DNA of 10,786 nucleotides, from assembly GCA_937897495.1 (NCBI GenBank), contig CALCBL010000052.1, forward strand, positions 1 to 10,786, in the 5' to 3' direction. Positions 6,900 to 10,786 of this stretch are shown in pieces; the first letter of the stretch is position 1, and each line of letters starts with the position of its first letter. Under the pieces are notes generated by a model. The model did no database searches and was not told the origin of the DNA. It saw only the letters and a program-made list of their open reading frames with translations. The stretch comes from an uncultured Burkholderiales bacterium (lineage in GTDB: Bacteria > Pseudomonadota > Gammaproteobacteria > Burkholderiales > Burkholderiaceae_C). The translations under genes and the position numbers were made by a program.

Positions 6900-7619
6900 A
6901 TGCCGGCACCTGTCCCAGATGCCTTGCCGCCTGACTGCCCCCATGGCTATCTAACCAAGCACGAGTCCATCGCCATTCAAGGCGTACCCAATTTGTTCAT
7001 TCGCTCTTTGCTAGACAAGCAACAGTTTTACGATCCTGAAGACGCTGCATTGGCACTGGGCATTTCTTCCGCTTTCTGGTCGCTGTTTGGTTTGCTCTGG
7101 CCCTCAGGTTCAAAATTGGCAGAGCGCATGGCGCTCAGGCCAGTCAACGCCAATGAACGCATTCTTGAAATTGGCTGTGGCTTGGCCCTGTCTAGCTTGG
7201 TGGGACATCGACGAGGCGCCAACATCACGGCGTCAGACTGTCACCCGCTGGCTGGTGAATTTCTGAAAGAAAATTTGCGCCTCAACCATTTAGGCCCCAT
7301 GAACTACCGACATGGGCACTGGGGTGAACACGCCACACAACACCAAGACATTGCGGTTAGCAGCAGGTTCGACTTGGTCATTGGCAGCGACATTCTTTAC
7401 GAGCGCGATGAACGTGGCGACTTGGCGCATTACATCAATGAACATGTTGAAGACCACTCAGAGGTTTGGGTGGTCGATCCCAATCGTGGCAATCGCTCAC
7501 ACTTTCACCGCAACATGGCCGCGCAAGGTTTCGCACTCAGCGAAGAGGCGCTCGACATTTCAGCCACAGAGAACGTGGCCGCCTACAAAGGCAGAATGCT
7601 CACATACTCCCGCGATTAA
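6900..7619 (+). CDS. Class I SAM-dependent methyltransferase, Nnt1/METTL21-like (methyltransferase 16 group)
   Basis: A 239-residue protein. The SAM-binding core is recognisable: ILEIGCGLALSSLV (88-101) is motif I, ASDCHP (111-116) supplies the acidic residue after strand 2, and GSDILYE (162-168) is the post-I/IV motif shared with the METTL21/Nnt1 protein-lysine or small-molecule methyltransferases. The segment before the core (SSAFWSLFGLLWPSG, 56-70), with its W-PSG, is also typical of that group. ATG at 6900 is the first in-frame start after a stop, but it has no Shine-Dalgarno sequence. It lies 62 bases after the exporter gene on the same strand, separated by a weak hairpin. It could be co-transcribed with the peptide cluster or be an unrelated housekeeping gene; the sequence does not decide. 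The substrate is unknown. Confidence 0.82.
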   Translation: MPAPVPDALPPDCPHGYLTKHESIAIQGVPNLFIRSLLDKQQFYDPEDAALALGISSAFWSLFGLLWPSGSKLAERMALRPVNANERILEIGCGLALSSLVGHRRGANITASDCHPLAGEFLKENLRLNHLGPMNYRHGHWGEHATQHQDIAVSSRFDLVIGSDILYERDERGDLAHYINEHVEDHSEVWVVDPNRGNRSHFHRNMAAQGFALSEEALDISATENVAAYKGRMLTYSRD

Positions 7620-7629
7620 GCTTGGACAT

Positions 7630-7648
7630 CGGTGCGCAAGAAGCACCG
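7630..7648. terminator. Small hairpin in the convergent gap between the methyltransferase and xth genes
   Basis: CGGTGC (7630-7635) pairs with GCACCG (7643-7648) around a 7-base loop, in the 35-base gap between two converging genes. There is no T-run on either side. It may help to end transcription from both directions, but the support is thin. Confidence 0.25.
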
Positions 7649-7654
7649 CCCATC

Positions 7655-8458
7655 TCAAAGAGTCCAGTCGTAATCAATGGTCAATGGCGCGTGGTCACTG
7701 AAACGCGTCTCTTTGTAAATCTCTGCTTTTTGAGCCCCTGCTGCCAACGCCGCAGTGGCTAACTGATAATCCAATCGCCAGCCCACATTCTTGGCATAGG
7801 CTTGCCCGCGATTGCTCCACCAGGTGTAGCACGCGTCTGTGGTGTCAGGATGCAAGTGCCGGTACACATCGACCAAGGGGCCTTCGGTGGTCATGTGCGT
7901 CATCCAAGCGCGCTCTTCTGGCAAGAAGCCGCTGTTCTTTTGGTTGCTTTTCCAGTTTTTCAAATCGGCTTGCTGATGCGCAATGTTCACATCGCTGCAC
8001 ACAATGAACTCGCGTTCAGCACCCAAAGACTTCAAATGCGGCCCCATGTGATCCAAGAATCGAAACTTGGCCTCTTGCCTTTCAGGGCCTGATGAGCCAC
8101 TTGGAAAGTAGGTGCTGATGACAGACAGCTTGCGCTTGATTGTGTCAAAGCGCAGTTCTACATACCTACCTTCGGCATCAAACTCTTCAGAGCCCATGCC
8201 CACCTTCACATCGGACGGCTCATGCTTGCTGTAAACCGCCACACCTGAGTAGCCCTTTTTCTCAGCAAAATGGAAATGCCCCTTCAAGCCAGCCAAAAAT
8301 TCAAATTTGCCCGCCACATCGGGCGCTTGCGCTTTAACCTCTTGCACGCAAATACAATCGGGATTGTTTTGAGCAATCCAGGCCTCCACCCCTTTGGTGG
8401 CCGCAGAACGGATGCCGTTCAAGTTCAAGCTGCTTAATTTAAACAAGGATTTCCCCAT
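7655..8458 (-). CDS. xth: Exodeoxyribonuclease III (AP endonuclease)
   Basis: A 267-residue protein of the ExoIII/EEP fold, from the ATG at 8456-8458. Catalytic residues are in order: N14 (LNLNGIRS), E40 (CVQEVKAQ), Y117 (STYFPSG), D156 and N158 (CSDVNIAH), D230 (WRLDYQL) and the terminal D255-H256 (FSDHAPL). This predicts 3'-5' exonuclease and AP-endonuclease activity in base-excision repair in the cytoplasm. Length fits the family. The start is ambiguous. The ATG lacks a Shine-Dalgarno sequence, while a TTG at 8444-8446, giving MFKLSSLNLNG, has GGGGA 5 bases upstream and fits the usual short N-terminus; a GTG at 8486-8488 is also in frame. Its 5' end overlaps that of pyrE on the opposite strand, so its promoter must lie inside pyrE. 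Confidence 0.94.
   Translation of the reverse strand: MGKSLFKLSSLNLNGIRSAATKGVEAWIAQNNPDCICVQEVKAQAPDVAGKFEFLAGLKGHFHFAEKKGYSGVAVYSKHEPSDVKVGMGSEEFDAEGRYVELRFDTIKRKLSVISTYFPSGSSGPERQEAKFRFLDHMGPHLKSLGAEREFIVCSDVNIAHQQADLKNWKSNQKNSGFLPEERAWMTHMTTEGPLVDVYRHLHPDTTDACYTWWSNRGQAYAKNVGWRLDYQLATAALAAGAQKAEIYKETRFSDHAPLTIDYDWTL
8445..8449 (+). promoter_or_regulatory. Ribosome binding site that fixes the pyrE start
   Basis: AAGGA with 7 bases to the ATG at 8457. It selects this ATG over the in-frame ATGs at 8394 and 8412, which lie deep in the opposing xth gene. Confidence 0.75.
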
Positions 8459-9161
8459 GGTGACTGGACACACACCCCAAACCGACACAGCGGCCTTGGC
8501 GCAAGAGTTTGTTCAATTTTCTGTCGATGCGGGCGTGCTCAAGTTTGGTGAATTCAAAACCAAAGCAGGTCGCATGAGCCCGTATTTCTTCAACGCAGGC
8601 TTGTTTGACGATGGCGCCAAACTCGGAAAATTGGCTCAATTCTATGCAAAAGCGTTGATGGCAAGCGGGATCGAATTTGACATGATTTTTGGACCTGCTT
8701 ACAAAGGCATTCCCTTGGGTGCGGCAGTGTCCATTGAATTAGCGCGCTTGGGCAAAACCGTGCCCTTTGCCTACAACCGCAAAGAAGCCAAAGACCATGG
8801 CGAAGGCGGCAGCTTGGTGGGCGCGCCCCTCCAAGGACGCGTCCTTATTGTCGATGACGTGATGAGCGCAGGCACTGCCGCGCGCGAATCCATTGAACTC
8901 ATTCAAAAGGCTGGTGCCACAGCGCATGCCATCGCCATTGCTTTAGACCGCCAAGAAATGGCCACCGAAGTTCAAGCTGATGGCTCAGTCAAAGATGTGC
9001 CGCACAGCGCTGTGCAATATGTGCGCAACACATTGGGCATGAGCGTGTGTTGCATTGCTCAGCTGTCTGACTTGCTGGCTTACTTGTCCACTCAAAGCGG
9101 CAACGAGATGGGCCAACACCTGCCCAAGGTACAGGCCTATCGAGATCGTTACGGCGTCTAA
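8457..9161 (+). CDS. pyrE: Orotate phosphoribosyltransferase
   Basis: A 234-residue protein. It converts orotate and PRPP to orotidine 5'-monophosphate, the fifth step of de novo pyrimidine synthesis, in the cytoplasm. Visible family motifs are a substrate loop (FKTKAGRMSPYFFNAG, 33-48), GPAYKGIPLG (79-88), the flexible catalytic loop NRKEAKDHGEGG (107-118; K109, K112, H114) and the PRPP-binding signature VLIVDDVMSAGTA (129-141; D133, D134). Length is close to E. coli PyrE (213) with a modest insertion before the C-terminus. The start follows a good ribosome binding site and overlaps the xth start codon on the other strand. The promoter must lie within xth coding DNA; I did not locate it. No pyrimidine attenuator is visible in the available leader. 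Confidence 0.96.
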   Translation: MVTGHTPQTDTAALAQEFVQFSVDAGVLKFGEFKTKAGRMSPYFFNAGLFDDGAKLGKLAQFYAKALMASGIEFDMIFGPAYKGIPLGAAVSIELARLGKTVPFAYNRKEAKDHGEGGSLVGAPLQGRVLIVDDVMSAGTAARESIELIQKAGATAHAIAIALDRQEMATEVQADGSVKDVPHSAVQYVRNTLGMSVCCIAQLSDLLAYLSTQSGNEMGQHLPKVQAYRDRYGV

Positions 9162-9171
9162 TGACAGCCAA

Positions 9172-9233
9172 GTGAAGCGTAAATTTTCATTTTACGCTTC
9201 ACATTTGAAGCGTAAAAGCCTAAGATACGCTTC
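9172..9233. repeat. Four alternating copies of a GAAGCGTA(AA) box: probable operator array of the Fic gene
   Basis: Box A is GAAGCGTAAA (9174-9183, plus), box B its reverse complement (9191-9200), box C GAAGCGTAAA (9207-9216, plus) and box D TACGCTTC (9226-9233, reverse). A and B extend to a perfect 12-bp inverted repeat (9172-9183 with 9191-9202). B and C form a perfect 10-bp one, and C and D an 8-bp one. Box centres are about 16-18 bases apart. B overlaps the -35, C fills the promoter spacer and D overlaps the -10 and touches the Fic start codon. This is the layout of a repressor operator. The likely ligand is the winged-helix domain of the Fic protein itself (inference). The A/B stem could also act as an RNA hairpin after pyrE. 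Confidence 0.75.
9198..9226 (+). promoter_or_regulatory. Sigma-70-type promoter of the Fic gene, leaderless
   Basis: TTCACA (9198-9203, 5 of 6 matches to TTGACA), a 17-base spacer, then TAAGAT (9221-9226, 4 of 6). The expected transcription start, 7-8 bases further on, is at or next to the ATG at 9234. No Shine-Dalgarno sequence is present, which agrees with a leaderless mRNA. Confidence 0.6.
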
Positions 9234-10376
9234 ATGTACCTCTGGCAATCTTCCAAATGGCCTCACTTCAAGGTCGACCTGGCTGCGCTTCAACCGGCCA
9301 TCGCGGCCACACGCTTTTCACAGGGAAGGGCCATGGGGCTCGCGACGCACCTGCAATTGCCTGACCTCGTAGCGCTTCAACTTCAGGGCTGGTCAGATGA
9401 AGCTTTGGCAACAGCTCAAATTGAAGGCGAGATACTGCAACTCAACTCGGTCAGAGCGTCTGCCGCACGTCGCTTGGGTTTGGCAGACGGCAAAAAAAAC
9501 AAACGCGACGCGCGCGCCGAGGCCACACTCAATCTGCTAGAAGGCGCCTTGCAAAATAGTCATCGCGCGCTAAGTCACCAAACCTTGTTTGACTGGCAAG
9601 CCGCTTTGTTTCCAACTGGCCGAAGTGGCACGCAAAAGATTCTGACCGGCGCTTATCGGACACATTCGGAGCCCATGCAAATCGTCACACCGCGAATGGG
9701 CAAGCCCGACCTTGTGCATTATCAAGCGCCAGCTTCTGAAGATGTCAGGCGCCACATGGACCTCTTCATCCAGTGGTTTAACAGCAGTCTGGGCAAGCAA
9801 GATGGTTTGGTGCGTGCCGCATTGGCACACCTGTGGTTTGAAACCATTCATCCCTTTGAAGATGGCAATGGTCGCATTGGCCGCGCCTTGGTGGAGATGG
9901 CCTTGGCGCAAGACCTTCAAACAGAACAACGTCTGTGGAGCTTGTCACAACAAATTTGGCATGAAAGAAGCGCTTATTACGAACAACTTCAATCGGCAAC
10001 CAGCAGCGCCAACATGGACGTCACGCCTTGGGTTCAATGGTTCGTCGCTTGCATTCACAAGGCAGCTGACAGCAGCTGGGGACAGATGCAATCGGCCATG
10101 CGCAAAACACGTTTTTGGGCAGACCTGCGTGAACTTCATCTCAGCCTCACGCCATCACAAAGCAAAGCCATCAACAAACTCTACGATGCAGGCCCCGATG
10201 GATTCAGTGGCGGTCTGAGTACCGAGAAATACGTCAACCTGTGCGGCGTGTCACGCGCCACTGCTTATCGCGAATTGACCGCATTGTGCGAGGCGGGCTT
10301 GTTGGTGCAAACTGGCTCAGGACGAGGCACCCGTTACCAGCTTCATCACGCTGAAGGTATGGGATCAGCCCTGTAA
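9234..10376 (+). CDS. DUF4172-Fic-winged-helix protein (Fic AMP-transferase family, probably autoregulated)
   Basis: A 380-residue protein. The N-terminal part (about 1-80, beginning [15 protein letters not shown]) matches the DUF4172 type of Fic protein. TAQIEG (60-65; E64) fits the class II inhibitory motif (S/T)xxxE(G/N), whose Glu blocks ATP binding in the resting state. The Fic core carries [12 protein letters not shown] (206-217), an intact HxFx(D/E)GNGRxxR with catalytic H206. The C-terminal 50-60 residues (about 327-370, with [20 protein letters not shown] and a [10 protein letters not shown] wing) form a winged helix-turn-helix that should bind DNA. Family members AMPylate, or de-AMPylate, target-protein hydroxyls; the target here is unknown. 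The box array directly upstream suggests autoregulation. It lies between pyrE and gatB, with its 3' end overlapping gatB by 12 bases in convergent orientation. No separate antitoxin gene is visible; inhibition appears to be built in. Confidence 0.92.
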   Translation: MYLWQSSKWPHFKVDLAALQPAIAATRFSQGRAMGLATHLQLPDLVALQLQGWSDEALATAQIEGEILQLNSVRASAARRLGLADGKKNKRDARAEATLNLLEGALQNSHRALSHQTLFDWQAALFPTGRSGTQKILTGAYRTHSEPMQIVTPRMGKPDLVHYQAPASEDVRRHMDLFIQWFNSSLGKQDGLVRAALAHLWFETIHPFEDGNGRIGRALVEMALAQDLQTEQRLWSLSQQIWHERSAYYEQLQSATSSANMDVTPWVQWFVACIHKAADSSWGQMQSAMRKTRFWADLRELHLSLTPSQSKAINKLYDAGPDGFSGGLSTEKYVNLCGVSRATAYRELTALCEAGLLVQTGSGRGTRYQLHHAEGMGSAL

Positions 10377-10786
10377 CTTCTTGAGCAACAGCTCATTCAC
10401 CTGCGCAGGGTTGGCCTTGCCCTTGCTGGCTTTCATGATGGGGCCCACCAAGCCATTCAAGGCCTTGCTGTTACCCGCTCTGAACTCTTCAACGTTCTTC
10501 GGATTGGCCGCTAGCACTTCGTCAATGATGGCTTCCAACGCGCCGCTGTCGTTCATCTGCTTCAGGCCTTTGGCCTCAATGATGGCGTCCACTTCGCCGC
10601 CTTCAGTCCACAGCGCATCAAACACTTGCTTGGCGGCGCTGTTGCTGATGGTGTTGTCGGCAATGCGGCCAATCATGGCGGCCAGTTGCGCAGCGCTGAC
10701 GGGTGCGTTCTCAATGCCCACTTCGCCCGCATTCAAGCGACGTGACATTTCACCCATCACCCAGTTGCTGACCAACTTGGCTTGGC
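10365..10786 (-). CDS. gatB: Aspartyl/glutamyl-tRNA(Asn/Gln) amidotransferase subunit B, C-terminal part, cut by the right edge
   Basis: The minus strand is open from the window edge to the TGA at 10365-10367, giving 139 residues. They match the C-terminal helical tail of Gat[18 protein letters not shown], then a linker and the YqeY-like domain with [20 protein letters not shown] and the ending [13 protein letters not shown]. GatB is about 480 residues, so roughly the last 30 percent is present and the catalytic kinase-like part is outside. The GatCAB complex converts misacylated Glu-tRNA(Gln) or Asp-tRNA(Asn) to the amidated forms, and the tail binds the tRNA. The stop lies inside the 3' end of the Fic gene on the other strand (12-base overlap), so no separate terminator region exists. 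Confidence 0.93.
   Translation of the reverse strand, partial: QAKLVSNWVMGEMSRRLNAGEVGIENAPVSAAQLAAMIGRIADNTISNSAAKQVFDALWTEGGEVDAIIEAKGLKQMNDSGALEAIIDEVLAANPKNVEEFRAGNSKALNGLVGPIMKASKGKANPAQVNELLLKKLQG

Noticed and set aside
9172..9233. CRISPR repeats or replication iterons
   Set aside because: Boxes are short, alternate in orientation, have no unique spacers of CRISPR length, and overlap a promoter; an operator fits better.

Overview
This window reads as chromosomal DNA of a betaproteobacterium of the order Burkholderiales, most likely Comamonadaceae (Limnohabitans/Rhodoferax-like). That placement is an inference from the style of the proteins and from the xth-pyrE-gatB neighbourhood, not from a database search. 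No rRNA, tRNA, CRISPR array, transposase or integrase is visible. Coding density is high and no gene-free stretch reaches 300 bases.

Left part (1-2501): the N-terminal 282 residues of an AmpG-like muropeptide permease run off the left edge on the minus strand. It is divergent from a Tat-exported M48 zinc metalloprotease. That gene converges on a minus-strand glyoxalase-II-like metallo-beta-lactamase-fold hydrolase.

Middle part (2593-6837): a compact plus-strand peptide-export cluster of the colicin V / class II microcin type. In order it has a CvaA/HlyD-like membrane fusion protein, a small membrane protein with a degenerate CPBP (Abi) signature that overlaps it by ATGA, a 69-codon precursor with a textbook 15-residue double-glycine leader and a strong ribosome binding site, a perfect 12-bp hairpin, and a C39-peptidase ABC exporter (CvaB-like). 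The exporter's peptidase would remove the leader during export, the fusion protein would bridge to a TolC-type outer-membrane channel encoded elsewhere, and the CPBP-like protein is the best candidate for self-immunity or for a second processing step. This is the most interesting system in the window, and I do not recognise the 54-residue mature peptide. A class I methyltransferase follows the exporter by 62 bases; its link to the cluster is uncertain.

Right part (7655-10786): minus-strand exodeoxyribonuclease III and plus-strand pyrE start head to head with overlapping ATG codons inside one CCATGG. After pyrE lies a four-box alternating palindrome array (unit GAAGCGTAAA) that covers a good sigma-70-type promoter. 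The promoter drives a DUF4172-Fic-winged-helix protein, probably as a leaderless mRNA under autoregulation. The Fic gene converges with, and overlaps by 12 bases, the C-terminal part of gatB, which runs off the right edge.

Several genes (AmpG-like, M48, Fic) lack a Shine-Dalgarno-led start but have a -10-like hexamer 7 bases before the start codon, which suggests leaderless transcripts.
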